Positions 15,753 to 23,945 of a DNA stretch of 34,465 nt are shown in pieces. The stretch lies in contig QHRA01000206.1 of NCBI GenBank assembly GCA_003221295.1, forward strand, positions 1-34,465. The letters are read 5' to 3'. How positions within the stretch are numbered: position 1 is the first letter of the stretch; each line of letters starts with the position of its first letter. This stretch comes from Verrucomicrobiota bacterium (GTDB lineage Bacteria; Verrucomicrobiota; Verrucomicrobiia; Chthoniobacterales; UBA10450). The translations under genes and the position numbers were made by a program. The notes under the pieces were generated by a model. It made no database searches and was not told where the DNA came from. It worked only from the letters and a program-made list of their open reading frames with translations.

Positions 15753-15850
15753 AAGTTAACGTGCGTAACTTGATCGCGCTAATATCCGCTTCTTCAAATT
15801 AGCACTTATCACCTTGCTACTGGTCGCTCGTCACTGGCAGAATGCCCGCC

Positions 15851-16534
15851 ATGAAAACATTCATTTCATTAACCACTATTCTGTTCGCGACATTGGTCGC
15901 GGCTTCCTCATTTGCGCAAAACCCCACAGCACCGCCGCTGACTGCATCCAGTCCGAGTGCGGCCCAACCAGCAGCTGCAACCGGTCAGCCAAATCCGCAG
16001 GAGATGATGAAACAGATGATGGAGCTGTCGAAGCTCAATGAGAACCACAAGCTTCTGTCCAGCCTCGACGGCAACTGGAATTTCACCATCAAAATGTGGA
16101 TGAATCCCGATCCAAACGCGCCGCCGCAGGAATCCAAAGGCACCGGGACCCGCAAGACCATCATGGGCGGCCGTTACGTGATGATGGATGTGACCGGCAA
16201 AATGCAGATGCCGGGTGAAGACGGCAAACCGAAAGACATGCAATTCAAAGGCATGGGTCTTGAAGGCTACGACAACGTAAAGAAAAAGTTTGTCGCCTCA
16301 TGGGTCGACAACATGGGCACTGGAATCCAGTTTTCCGAAGGCACCTACGATCCCGCGACCAAGAGTTTCACCTACACAAGTGAAATGGAGCCCGCGCCCG
16401 GAATGAAAATGCCAGTGCGCGAAGTCATAAAGATCGCTGACAACAACCACATGAGCTTGGAATGGTACGAGAATCACGGCGGCCAGGAAAAGAAGACCAT
16501 GGAGATTAATTACACGCGTACGGGGAAGAAATAG
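15851..16534 (+). CDS. Secreted DUF1579 family protein
   Basis: 227 residues from the ATG at 15851 (an upstream in-frame ATG three codons earlier is also possible). The Sec signal runs M-K-T-F-I-S-L-T-T-I-L-F-A-T-L-V-A-A-S-S-F-A with cleavage before Q-N. A Pro/Ala/Ser linker and a Met-rich helix (P-Q-E-M-M-K-Q-M-M-E-L) precede the DUF1579 domain: L-L-S-S-L-D-G-N-W-N-F-T, G-T-R-K-T-I-M-G-G-R-Y-V-M-M-D and G-L-E-G-Y-D-N-V-K-K-K-F-V-A-S-W-V-D-N-M-G-T-G. The domain is a lipocalin-like barrel of unknown ligand. It is followed by a convincing terminator. Confidence 0.85.
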   Translation: MKTFISLTTILFATLVAASSFAQNPTAPPLTASSPSAAQPAAATGQPNPQEMMKQMMELSKLNENHKLLSSLDGNWNFTIKMWMNPDPNAPPQESKGTGTRKTIMGGRYVMMDVTGKMQMPGEDGKPKDMQFKGMGLEGYDNVKKKFVASWVDNMGTGIQFSEGTYDPATKSFTYTSEMEPAPGMKMPVREVIKIADNNHMSLEWYENHGGQEKKTMEINYTRTGKK

Positions 16535-16557
16535 CGAAGCTTCAATTTGATTCTGCG

Positions 16558-16588
16558 AGAGTCACGCCAGCAATGTCGTGGCTCTTTT
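16558..16588 (+). terminator. Intrinsic terminator after the DUF1579 gene
   Basis: AGAGTCACG (16558-16566) pairs with CGTGGCTCT (16577-16585), with one G-T pair and a ten-base loop, and runs into TTTT and a further T-rich stretch. It lies 24 bases after the stop. Confidence 0.65.
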
Positions 16589-16805
16589 GCATTTTATGTA
16601 ACATCGACAGCGTCCGAGCGAGCTAACCTGCCGAACTCGACGATAACGAATCACCTGCTACGTTCGGGCCATTCATAAGCCGATATCCGAGACTGCAATC
16701 GACCCGCGCTTTCAACATCGGGAACGTCAGCCGGGGCTCGATCTTCTCCGTGCGCTCGCCATCATTGTTGTTGTCATTTATCACGCAGCGCTTTTCGGAT
16801 TCAAA

Positions 16806-17867
16806 TTGCCCGGCCGTGTTGATCGCTTCGGCTGGATCGGCGTCGATCTTTTTTTCGTGCTCAGCGGTTACTTGATCGGCGGACAACTGCTCGCCCCGCT
16901 CGCGCGCGAACAATCGATCAAGCTTGGGCGCTTCTTCGCTCGCCGCGTCTTGCGGATTATGCCGGCTTACTTTGTCATTCTGGCGGTTTACTTTTTGTTG
17001 CCGTCATGGCGCGAGTATCCCGACATGGCGCAGCCGCTCTGGAAATTTCTTTTGTCTGTCCAAAACATTGCGCTTCACGGCGGGACCGCGTTCTCGCACG
17101 CATGGTCGCTCGCGGTCGAAGACCAATTCTATCTTTGTTTGCCGTTCATCCTGCTCCTTGTGAATCGCTCGCCGCGCACTGCGCTGACTATTCCATGCGT
17201 TATCGTTTTCGGCGGGCTCGCATTGCGCACATTTCTCGCTTGGAAGAATTGGTCGATCGACGGCGGCGTTTCGTTCCGTGCGTTTCAAGCGTGGATCTAT
17301 TATCCATCCTGGACTCGGCTTGATCCGCTCGTCCTTGGCGTTGCGCTCGCCGCGATCGAAAAATTCCGGCCGCACTGGTGGAAACGATTGACGAATTTTG
17401 CGATCTGGCTCTGGCTGCCTGCTCTGGCGCTGATCGGTTATGGCTTATATCTAGGCGAAGGCGACAATCTCACCATCGCCGCCTGCGTCTGGCAATTTCC
17501 GCTCGTCGCACTCGGCATGGCTGGGCTCCTCATCTGCGCGCAAAGTCCGCGGTTGATTTTTCGACGGATAAAAATTCCAGGCGCAGCGTTCGTCGCCAGC
17601 ATCGCTTACAGCGCGTACCTGATACAGAAAATTATTATCCACGCGGTCGATCAGTTTTGTTCATCTCACAACATCCAGCTCACATCTGCGATCGCTCTGC
17701 TCGGCGTGGAACTCTGCGTTTACGCCACGGCAACTCTCCTTTTTTTGTTGGTCGAACGACCTTTCTTACAACTTCGCAAACGCCTGGCGCCGCGAAGCCT
17801 AGGCAGAAATCGGTATCGATCGTGCGACGCGTCGCAAATCCTCGAGCAGGATTTCCATATCGCCTAA
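16806..17867 (+). CDS. Acyltransferase-3 family integral membrane protein; true start unclear
   Basis: The annotated start is TTG 16806, the first recognised start codon in this frame, giving 353 residues and about nine membrane segments (for example G-V-D-L-F-F-V-L-S-G-Y-L-I-G-G and H-A-W-S-L-A-V-E-D-Q-F-Y). Family similarity begins earlier. The frame is open back to 16647 and encodes Q-P-G-L-D-L-L-R-A-L-A-I-I-V-V-V-I-Y-H (16728-16784), the first membrane helix with the R-x10-H motif required in this family. No ATG, GTG or TTG precedes it. Either a rare start codon (ATT or ATC) or a frameshift/sequence error is involved. The family moves acetyl or other acyl groups onto exported sugars (OafA, O-acetylation of polysaccharide). 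The 3' end overlaps the convergent decarboxylase by 69 bases. Confidence 0.8.
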   Translation: MPGRVDRFGWIGVDLFFVLSGYLIGGQLLAPLAREQSIKLGRFFARRVLRIMPAYFVILAVYFLLPSWREYPDMAQPLWKFLLSVQNIALHGGTAFSHAWSLAVEDQFYLCLPFILLLVNRSPRTALTIPCVIVFGGLALRTFLAWKNWSIDGGVSFRAFQAWIYYPSWTRLDPLVLGVALAAIEKFRPHWWKRLTNFAIWLWLPALALIGYGLYLGEGDNLTIAACVWQFPLVALGMAGLLICAQSPRLIFRRIKIPGAAFVASIAYSAYLIQKIIIHAVDQFCSSHNIQLTSAIALLGVELCVYATATLLFLLVERPFLQLRKRLAPRSLGRNRYRSCDASQILEQDFHIA

Positions 17868-19220
17868 AGTGGTCCGGTAGTTCAGCACGCACCCGCGCAA
17901 GGCAAACCGACCGGCCAGCGCGGCATTGGAAAGATACGAACTGCCATCTCGTTGCAGAGCGACTAGCAGGCGTTCATTGAACGCATCGATTGCTTCGGGC
18001 GATTTGTTTTTCAACTGCGCTGGCACATGACGAAAGCAAAAGATCGATAGCTCGACCGGCGCGACCATCTCGAAGTCATCGCTGGCTCGCACCATCGACT
18101 CGAGGTAGCGGGCACACGCGAGATTGTTTTCAATCGCCGCGCTCAAACAATCGAGCCCCACCCCTTTTAACAACATCCACACTTTAAGCGCCCGGAAGCG
18201 CCGCGACAGCTCCGGCCCGTAATCCCAGCATACAAAAGCTTCGTCTTCCTCTTCACCAAACATCCGAGTGTATTCCGCCTCATGAGCAAACGCGGCCCGG
18301 GCAATCTCCGGATCGCGGTAAATCACGCAGCCAACGTCCACTGGTAGATAAAGCCATTTGTGAGGATCCAGCGCGATCGAATCCGCCTGCTCCATGCCCG
18401 CGAACAATTTTCTCGCCGATCTCGCGAGAACGGCGAATGCTCCATAACTTCCATCCACGTGCATCCAAAGCTGGAAGCGATCCGCAACCTCTCGAATAGC
18501 CGTTAACGGATCGATCGCGCCCGTGTTCACAGTTCCGGCATTCGCAACCACGCAGAACGGAATGCGGCCCGCCTCAATGTCGGCACTGATTTTTGCAATG
18601 AGATCGTCCGTCCGAATCCTGAAGCGCTCGTCCACGGCGATGTAACACACATTGTCTCGCCCGATCCCCAAAAGCGCCGCTGCCTTGGCGACGGAGAAAT
18701 GCGTCTCGGTCGACGCATACATGCGCAACCGACCTGACGAATCATTTCTTTTCTGCCGGGCCATCGCGATCCCGATGAGGTTAGCCATTGATCCACCGCT
18801 GACGAAGAGCCCACCAGCTCCGGCGTTGACTCCAAGAATTTGCCGGATCCAATCGATCGTCAGGCGTTCGAGTTCCACCGGTGCCGGCGCCGAGCGCCAG
18901 ATCGTGAGATTGGCGTTCAACGTCGAAGCGAGCAGGTCCGCGAGCGCCGCGATCGGAATTCCAGGCGATTGCACGTAGCCAAACATCCGCGGATGCGCAT
19001 TTTGCCGGCTAAACGGAACGATCGTGTCGCAAAAAACTTTCAGAAGCGAATCAAAATCGGTTCCCTCGATTGGAAGAGTGGCGTCAAGTCCGCTTCGAAT
19101 TTCGTGTGAAGACGTATGGCGATACACGGGGCGAGCGCGAAGGTCGCCCAGATAATCGGTCATGAATTGAATGACGGAATTACCCCAGTCGCGTATTTCG
19201 TCGGCGGACGGATCGAGCAT
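17799..19220 (-). CDS. PLP-dependent amino acid decarboxylase (group II, aromatic-L-amino-acid/glutamate type)
   Basis: About 473 residues. Visible are N-A-H-P-R-M-F-G-Y near 75-83, F-V-S-G-G-S-M-A-N-L near 139-148, S-T-E-T-H-F-S-V-A-K-A (PLP-stacking His near 174), H-V-D-G-S-Y-G-A-F (Asp near 256), and the Schiff-base lysine in D-P-H-K-W at 288. The set matches pyridoxal-dependent decarboxylases of the tyrosine/DOPA/tryptophan decarboxylase group. Substrate is not predictable from sequence alone. Two in-frame ATGs exist (19226 and 19220). I prefer 19220 because a predicted promoter places transcription start there and because the 27.5-kb copy of this 5' end keeps only that ATG. No transporter or antiporter is adjacent. 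Confidence 0.88.
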   Translation of the reverse strand: MLDPSADEIRDWGNSVIQFMTDYLGDLRARPVYRHTSSHEIRSGLDATLPIEGTDFDSLLKVFCDTIVPFSRQNAHPRMFGYVQSPGIPIAALADLLASTLNANLTIWRSAPAPVELERLTIDWIRQILGVNAGAGGLFVSGGSMANLIGIAMARQKRNDSSGRLRMYASTETHFSVAKAAALLGIGRDNVCYIAVDERFRIRTDDLIAKISADIEAGRIPFCVVANAGTVNTGAIDPLTAIREVADRFQLWMHVDGSYGAFAVLARSARKLFAGMEQADSIALDPHKWLYLPVDVGCVIYRDPEIARAAFAHEAEYTRMFGEEEDEAFVCWDYGPELSRRFRALKVWMLLKGVGLDCLSAAIENNLACARYLESMVRASDDFEMVAPVELSIFCFRHVPAQLKNKSPEAIDAFNERLLVALQRDGSSYLSNAALAGRFALRGCVLNYRTTLGDMEILLEDLRRVARSIPISA

Positions 19221-19228
19221 GTCCATGT

Positions 19229-19257
19229 AGTATGCGTCGCGGGAATGCCATTGTCAG
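19229..19257 (-). promoter_or_regulatory. Promoter of the decarboxylase gene, duplicated near 27.5 kb
   Basis: On the minus strand CTGACA (19257-19252) and CATACT (19234-19229) are separated by exactly 17 bases. The ATG at 19220 lies eight bases after the -10 box, so the message should be leaderless or nearly so. The same -35, spacer length and -10 occur at 27562-27534. Confidence 0.5.
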
Positions 19258-19337
19258 CCTTCGCATCGTATCGCTGATCGCTGCTCGCGTCAGGAAAAAC
19301 CAAGATTCACACAAAGAATGGACGCCGAACTTGCGAG

Positions 19338-20348
19338 CTACTCACCAAGCTGTGCGTGAGCAGGATCTTCTTCTTTATGTCGCCACGGAGAAATCCGTGT
19401 AAACAAATCGCGGGTAACTCCTGCAATGTCTTCGACTTTGGATACGCCGCTGTCGCGCGCCGCTGCCCAAATCTTCCTTACGACCAGTGCGCCGTTTTCT
19501 CGCACGATCCGGCCCAGATGATGCACCGCGGCTGCCGTAGCGGATTTGCGAATAGCGTCCCGCGAGCAACGCGAGGTGAGCGCGCAGTATCGTCGCGCAA
19601 CTTCACCAACTCTCAGCGTCAGAAACGCGTTGGCGGCGCCATTTGAGATAGACCTCACCAGAAGTGCTGAAATGCCGCTGAGCCCCGGGATTCCGCCTTT
19701 GATGGCGGGCACAACGGAAGTGGCGAGTGGCGCGATCATTTCACTGAGATCGAGCGATTCGAGCCCGCTGGCGATCAGTGCCGTCCCGGCCACGTTCGCA
19801 TAGAGCCGGATCAATTCACGCGGCGACGGGCGCTGCACGTAAATGCGCGCGACCCGGTTCACCATTTGAATTTGCGTAAACAAGACCACCAGGCCGTCGA
19901 GCCGCCCGTTTTGCATCAGTGCCGTGCTCAGGAAAACCGTGCTCGCTGTTCGGCGCACAACCTTGTCCGCTTCGTTCGACAAGTGGCCAACCGCCTCTTC
20001 GATCTCCTCGGGCGTCGCAAGCGGCAAATCCCACGTGCGCGGATTAACCGCCAGCCGTATGCGTAACGCTTGCAGATATGCGTCGTGCTTCGGTCCCGAC
20101 GTTTCCGCGGGCGGAATGAGCGCCCCCGGCAACCGCGCGTAGGTGATCACGCAGTAAAGCGCAAAAAATCCCGATGCGAGAAAAAAGCTCCAGAACACAA
20201 TCGTGCCTGCGATCGGATGAATTCTGTCAGCCAACGAGATCAGACTCGTCACTCCGGCGACAATCAGCGATAGAACGCACACCGTAGTTAGCACGACCAG
20301 GAGGATGATGATCCTCCGCGCACCTGAGTTCTCGGCAGCAGATTTCAT
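19338..20348 (-). CDS. DUF697 (YcjF-like) inner-membrane protein
   Basis: 336 residues. Two hydrophobic helices come first (I-I-I-L-L-V-V-L-T-T-V-C-V-L-S-L-I-V-A-G near 13-32 and I-V-F-W-S-F-F-L-A-S-G-F-F-A-L-Y near 49-64), as in YcjF/UPF0283. A cytoplasmic DUF697 region follows (about 150-290) with M-V-N-R-V-A-R-I-Y-V-Q-R-P-S-P-R-E-L-I-R-L-Y-A-N-V and A-P-L-A-T-S-V-V-P. The C-terminal ~45 residues are basic and poorly conserved. YcjF partners with the GTPase YcjX in E. coli, but no YcjX is seen here. The nearest relative is the degenerate GTPase-DUF697 protein at 6264. Function unknown. Confidence 0.75.
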   Translation of the reverse strand: MKSAAENSGARRIIILLVVLTTVCVLSLIVAGVTSLISLADRIHPIAGTIVFWSFFLASGFFALYCVITYARLPGALIPPAETSGPKHDAYLQALRIRLAVNPRTWDLPLATPEEIEEAVGHLSNEADKVVRRTASTVFLSTALMQNGRLDGLVVLFTQIQMVNRVARIYVQRPSPRELIRLYANVAGTALIASGLESLDLSEMIAPLATSVVPAIKGGIPGLSGISALLVRSISNGAANAFLTLRVGEVARRYCALTSRCSRDAIRKSATAAAVHHLGRIVRENGALVVRKIWAAARDSGVSKVEDIAGVTRDLFTRISPWRHKEEDPAHAQLGE

Positions 20349-20450
20349 ATCGTTCTGGTTAGTTTCGCTCCGTGTCGTTCTTGTTCAATTAAGTTGTTGA
20401 GGCGCTTCATACCGTGCTGTAGCGGAGGCGTGTCGCGTGCAAACTTGGCC

Positions 20451-21953
20451 TTACTTCGTTGCAAACGGCGGCGGCTTCATTTTCTCGACACAGCTCACAT
20501 CGAGATTTTTTGCATCGCCTTTGTCCAGGAATTCAATCGCAATTCGATCAATGCACCCAGGATCCGCCAGGCCGTCAACACCGTGCCCGGCTTCGGGAAC
20601 AATCACATGTCTGCTTTTCGGCAAATGCCTGGCGACCTCTTCGCCGTACTTTGGCGGCGTGATCGGGTCCATGTTGCCGGAAAAAATCAGCACCTGCGCG
20701 GTTGAGCGCACAGGCTCGAGAAAGTTGCTGGGAATTTCACCGCGCGGCCACATGCTGCAGGCGCGCGTTTGCTGGAACACGCGATAATCGCCGAACGGAT
20801 TTCCGGCAGCCAGCTTCGCCGCTTCCGCCGGATCGATGAATGGGACATCTTCCGCGCACGTGACTGACAAATACATTCCGTCCGCGACGAAATCAGGAAT
20901 CGACGGGGCGATCGCCTCCTTCAGAAATGGCGCGAAATCGCCGCCTGCCGCATGATGAACGATCAACGGAATTCGCGCCGCCTTATCACGTTCGTACATC
21001 CATGTCCTTATCTTCTCCCCAAAAACACCTGGCTGAATTTCGACTGTCGTCGACGCGGATTTGTTGGGCGGAGAATATTCCACGCGCGCAGGCTGTTTCT
21101 CCAACTGTGCCAGCGCGTTCTTCCAATCATCGCGGATCTGGGGGAAAGCCGCGTGACACGCGGCGTCCTGTTCGCATTCGCCCAACAGCAGGTCCGCTGC
21201 ACGTGCTCCGGCCTCGGAATGGTGTAACGGCATTTTCAAATCCGTTGGTGCGACACACGCCAAGATCGCGCTGCGCACGTGCTCCGGATGCTGCCGCAAA
21301 TAAACAAGCGCCGCACGCGTTCCATACGACAATCCAAACAGATTGATTCTGTCATAACCGAGCCATGCTCGCACATCGTCCAGATCATCCATCGCAATTG
21401 AAGTAGTGTATTGCGTCAGATCCGCGCGCTGCTCGAGCGCGTGACGCATTGCTCTGACGTACTCGACTGGATACATCTCGCTCATGTAATACTGCGGTGT
21501 TTTCTCCCGCGGAATTGCGAGGCGATTTGATTTGCCGGTGCCGCGCTGGTCAACGCACACCACATCGTGCCGGCGGCGATACTCTTTGCCCGGCCCGGCG
21601 TAGAAGCCCGCTCCCTGTGCGGACGACGCGCCCGGACCGCCCGCCAGATCGAATAGCGGCTCCGCTTTCGTCTTTTGATCGAACGCCGGGAGAACCACGA
21701 TGTTTAGATCGATAGTTCGACCAGTCCGCGTCTGGCGGTTTTCAAACACCGTTAGTTTACCGCAGAGCAATTCCTCGTTCACCCCTTCTACTCGACACGG
21801 CTTCAACTTTGACGAGCCGCCGGCCGGACGCTGTTTTGCGCAGCCGCTCGCATCGAGCAAAAGGAGCGCAGCCCCGCCGGCGATCAGCGAGGCAGAACAA
21901 ACGCAGCGAAGTCCGCGCACCCGCCATTTTATTGCGTAACCGGTAGGCCGCAT
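20451..21953 (-). CDS. Tripeptidyl-aminopeptidase-like alpha/beta hydrolase, probable lipoprotein
   Basis: 500 residues. The N-terminus is basic, then hydrophobic, ending D-A-S-G-C at residue 38, a lipobox-like cysteine that suggests anchoring in the envelope. The alpha/beta hydrolase fold shows the oxyanion segment F-D-L-A-G-G-P-G-A-S near 101-110, V-V-C-V-D-Q-R-G-T-G-K-S near 131-142, and the nucleophile elbow G-L-S-Y-G-T with Ser209. The TAP C-terminal domain carries G-N-M-D-P-I-T-P-P (acid) and the catalytic His in E-A-G-H-G. Family members remove tripeptides or hydrolyse prolyl peptides, often extracellularly. SD AAGAAGG stands before the ATG. Cysteines in the mature part may form disulfides. 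Confidence 0.87.
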   Translation of the reverse strand: MRPTGYAIKWRVRGLRCVCSASLIAGGAALLLLDASGCAKQRPAGGSSKLKPCRVEGVNEELLCGKLTVFENRQTRTGRTIDLNIVVLPAFDQKTKAEPLFDLAGGPGASSAQGAGFYAGPGKEYRRRHDVVCVDQRGTGKSNRLAIPREKTPQYYMSEMYPVEYVRAMRHALEQRADLTQYTTSIAMDDLDDVRAWLGYDRINLFGLSYGTRAALVYLRQHPEHVRSAILACVAPTDLKMPLHHSEAGARAADLLLGECEQDAACHAAFPQIRDDWKNALAQLEKQPARVEYSPPNKSASTTVEIQPGVFGEKIRTWMYERDKAARIPLIVHHAAGGDFAPFLKEAIAPSIPDFVADGMYLSVTCAEDVPFIDPAEAAKLAAGNPFGDYRVFQQTRACSMWPRGEIPSNFLEPVRSTAQVLIFSGNMDPITPPKYGEEVARHLPKSRHVIVPEAGHGVDGLADPGCIDRIAIEFLDKGDAKNLDVSCVEKMKPPPFATK

Positions 21954-21970
21954 AAACTCTGCCTTCTTAA

Positions 21971-22056
21971 TTGAAACTTGCTCGCTTCCCGCACTCGCTC
22001 GCCGCTACCCTCGCAGCTTTACCTTCGACGTCTCTCGTCCCGTTCGCTCCATTCTT
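21971..22056 (-). repeat. Dispersed ~65-85-bp repeat, copy A
   Basis: Read on the minus strand it contains GAAGGTAAAGCTGCGAGGG, then AGCGGCGAGCGAGTGCGGG and GCGAGCAAGTTTCAAT. It matches copies at 23720-23790 and 31713-31776. It lies directly downstream of the isoprenylcysteine-type methyltransferase gene and upstream of the hydrolase gene on the same strand. Confidence 0.7.
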
Positions 22057-22066
22057 ACTTCTCGGT

Positions 22067-22540
22067 TTAGATCCAACGGCGCACGTCGTGTTTATACTGC
22101 AGATAAGGCTCACCGAATTTCGCGGTGAGATATTTCTCTTCGCGAAGGACTACACCGTAATGAAGGATCAACGCGAGCGGGACGACGAAGAGCAACGTGA
22201 TCCAGTCGTTAAGGAAAAGGCCCAGCGCGATCTGCACCAGACAAAGCGCCAGATACATCGGGTTCCGGGTGAAGCGAAACGGTCCGTCGCGCACAATCGT
22301 TAGCGCAGGCTCGGCAGGGTGAACGTTTGTTCCAGCCGTTTTCATTGTTCCCAACGCCCACAGCGCCAGCGTCGGCGCTAAACTGATAAAGACAATCCCG
22401 CAGACGAGACAGATGCCATATCTCATGATCGGCACCCGTATGGACAGATGCACCAGAACGCTGATCACCGCGTTCACCAGCCAGATGAGAGGTGGAAAAG
22501 CGATGACTCTGGGATTATCTGGTGGTTGATCCGTGTTCAA
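22067..22540 (-). CDS. Isoprenylcysteine carboxyl methyltransferase-like (ICMT/PEMT) membrane protein
   Basis: 157 residues with four hydrophobic segments. The C-terminal half has F-R-F-T-R-N-P-M-Y-L-A-L near 93-104, and E-E-K-Y-L-T-A-K-F-G-E-P-Y-L-Q-Y near 133-148 followed by R-R-W. These are the SAM-binding signatures of the ICMT/phospholipid methyltransferase superfamily. In bacteria the substrate is usually unknown. The start used is TTG 22540, because no better start codon precedes the first helix. Its 5' end abuts, or overlaps by eight bases, the divergent reductase gene. Confidence 0.8.
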   Translation of the reverse strand: MNTDQPPDNPRVIAFPPLIWLVNAVISVLVHLSIRVPIMRYGICLVCGIVFISLAPTLALWALGTMKTAGTNVHPAEPALTIVRDGPFRFTRNPMYLALCLVQIALGLFLNDWITLLFVVPLALILHYGVVLREEKYLTAKFGEPYLQYKHDVRRWI

Positions 22541-22559
22541 TGCTCGACAATTTAGGCAA

Positions 22560-23579
22560 ATGCGTCATGCGTGCTTTGCGTTTTTCGGTGTCGCGATTTT
22601 GCTTCTTTCTCACGGAGCCCATGCTGAAGTAAAACCGATGATGAAAGCAGTCGTGGCGCATGAGTATGGCCCGCCTGACGTGCTGAAATTTGAAGAGGTA
22701 CCCCGGCCTGAGCCGCAAGACGATGAAGCGCTCGTGCGCGTAATCACGAGCAGTGTTAATCCGGCTGACCCGCTCACGCTCAGCGGTAAATACGCGAAGG
22801 AATTCGGCACGCATTTGCCGCTGATCCCCGGTTATGACATCGCCGGCATCGTAGAAAAAACCGGCGCAAACATCAGTAAACTCAAAGTGGGCGATGCGGT
22901 TTACGGTTATCCAACGTTCGGTGGCGGCTGGGCAGATTACGTCACGGTCAAGGAATGGGAAGTAGCGGCGAAACCAAAGTCTTTGAACTTTGTCGAAGCT
23001 GCGGCGGTGCCGATGGGCGCTTTGACTGCGTGGCAGTCACTGGTGGACATCGCAAAGCTGCAACCGGGACAAACCATTCTCATTCACGGCGGCTCAGGCG
23101 GAGTTGGCAGCTTCGCAATCCAAATCGCGAAAGCACGCGGTGCACACGTCATCGCGACTGCCTCGACGGCAAACCAAGACCTTCTCAAGCAGCTCGGCGC
23201 GGATGTCGCAGTCGATTACACAAAGACCAAATTCGAAGACGTTGCGAAGGATGTGGACGCCGTGCTCGATCCGGTGGGAAAAGAAACGCTCGCCCGTTCT
23301 TATGGCGTACTTAAGAAAGGCGGCATTGTCATGTGCTTGGTCGCGCTCCCTGATCGGGCCGAGCTCCAGAAACGCGGTATTCACGGAGCAGCGATCTCGG
23401 CTCATCCGGATACAGCAGACCTTACGCAGATCGCGCGCCTGATCGACGCGGGAAAGATCAAGCCAATCGTGACGCAGGTTTTGCCTCTAAGCGAAGCCAT
23501 TGCGGCGCAACAACAGGCCGCGACCCATCATACGCGCGGGAAAGTCGTGCTTCGAATTGCAGATGAGCCGAAAGGCTGA
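22560..23579 (+). CDS. Quinone oxidoreductase-like MDR-family reductase with an N-terminal signal peptide
   Basis: 339 residues from ATG 22560; a GTG nine codons upstream (22533) is also open. The first ~23 residues are M-R-H-A-C-F-A-F-F-G-V-A-I-L-L-L-S-H-G-A-H-A, an ordinary Sec signal. The enzyme then begins at M-K-A-V-V-A-H-E-Y-G-P-P-D-V-L-K-F. Visible motifs are G-Y-D-I-A-G-I-V near 89 and the NADPH-binding loop G-G-S-G-G-V-G-S-F-A near 180-189. The catalytic zinc ligands of alcohol dehydrogenases are absent, so it is a zinc-independent quinone/enoyl reductase type. Cytosolic in the known family, so export to the periplasm, where NADPH is lacking, would be unusual. Confidence 0.85.
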   Translation: MRHACFAFFGVAILLLSHGAHAEVKPMMKAVVAHEYGPPDVLKFEEVPRPEPQDDEALVRVITSSVNPADPLTLSGKYAKEFGTHLPLIPGYDIAGIVEKTGANISKLKVGDAVYGYPTFGGGWADYVTVKEWEVAAKPKSLNFVEAAAVPMGALTAWQSLVDIAKLQPGQTILIHGGSGGVGSFAIQIAKARGAHVIATASTANQDLLKQLGADVAVDYTKTKFEDVAKDVDAVLDPVGKETLARSYGVLKKGGIVMCLVALPDRAELQKRGIHGAAISAHPDTADLTQIARLIDAGKIKPIVTQVLPLSEAIAAQQQAATHHTRGKVVLRIADEPKG

Positions 23580-23719
23580 TTCAGATTCGTTTCTCCCGCA
23601 TTCCTGCGACGGCCAGGCTTTCAACCCGGGTCGTGGACTCGCCGTGGAAAGAACCCAGACAAAAATAATCTGCGTAATCTGTAGAGGATTGAATCTGGAA
23701 ACCACGAATCGAGGAAAGG

Positions 23720-23790
23720 GATTTCCGAGATAGAAGGTAAAGTCGCGCAGGCAGCGGCGACAGAGTGTGGGAAAGGATGGAGTTTCAATC
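23720..23790 (+). repeat. Dispersed ~65-85-bp repeat, copy B
   Basis: It contains GATAGAAGGTAAAG, then CAGCGGCGACAGAGTGTGGG and GGAGTTTCAATC, in the same order as copies A and C. It is the most diverged of the three in its centre. Confidence 0.65.
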
Positions 23791-23830
23791 CACGAAGATT
23801 TGCCGGTGTTCCTGATCCAATTCTTTGGCT

Positions 23831-23853
23831 GGCGTCTGACGCAGACGCCCTAC
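23831..23853 (-). repeat. REP-like hairpin with GTAG head
   Basis: On the minus strand GTAG (23853-23850) is followed by GGCGTCTG, loop CGT and CAGACGCC, a perfect 8-base stem. It is inverted relative to the near-identical unit at 24488, and the two bracket the 117-codon gene. Confidence 0.75.
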
Positions 23854-23934
23854 AACTGCTCGTCACTGTTCAACTTGTTGAGCGCCTGATCCCTACGGGC
23901 GGGTGGCCCCGGTCGCTATTTTGCGGATCAGTGC

Positions 23935-23945
23935 TATAATCTTAA
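23935..23945 (+). promoter_or_regulatory. -10 box five bases before the ATG of the 117-codon gene
   Basis: A perfect TATAAT (23935-23940) is followed by CTTAA and the ATG at 23946. No Shine-Dalgarno sequence is present. The paralogue at 33225 has TATAGT and CTTCA in the same places. This points to a leaderless message. No clear -35 box is seen. Confidence 0.6.

Larger units (their letters stand above)
23580..23934. other. Non-coding stretch with two repeats
   Basis: No ORF is convincing here. It contains a short AATCTGCGTAATCTGT word near 23667, dispersed repeat copy B (23720-23790) and a GTAG-headed hairpin on the minus strand (23831-23853). The last bases form the promoter of the gene at 23946. 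Confidence 0.6.

Noticed and set aside
20418-20440. Another GTAG followed by a GC-rich stretch
   Set aside because: No stable stem can be drawn, so it is not counted as a REP-like unit, though it may be a decayed one.
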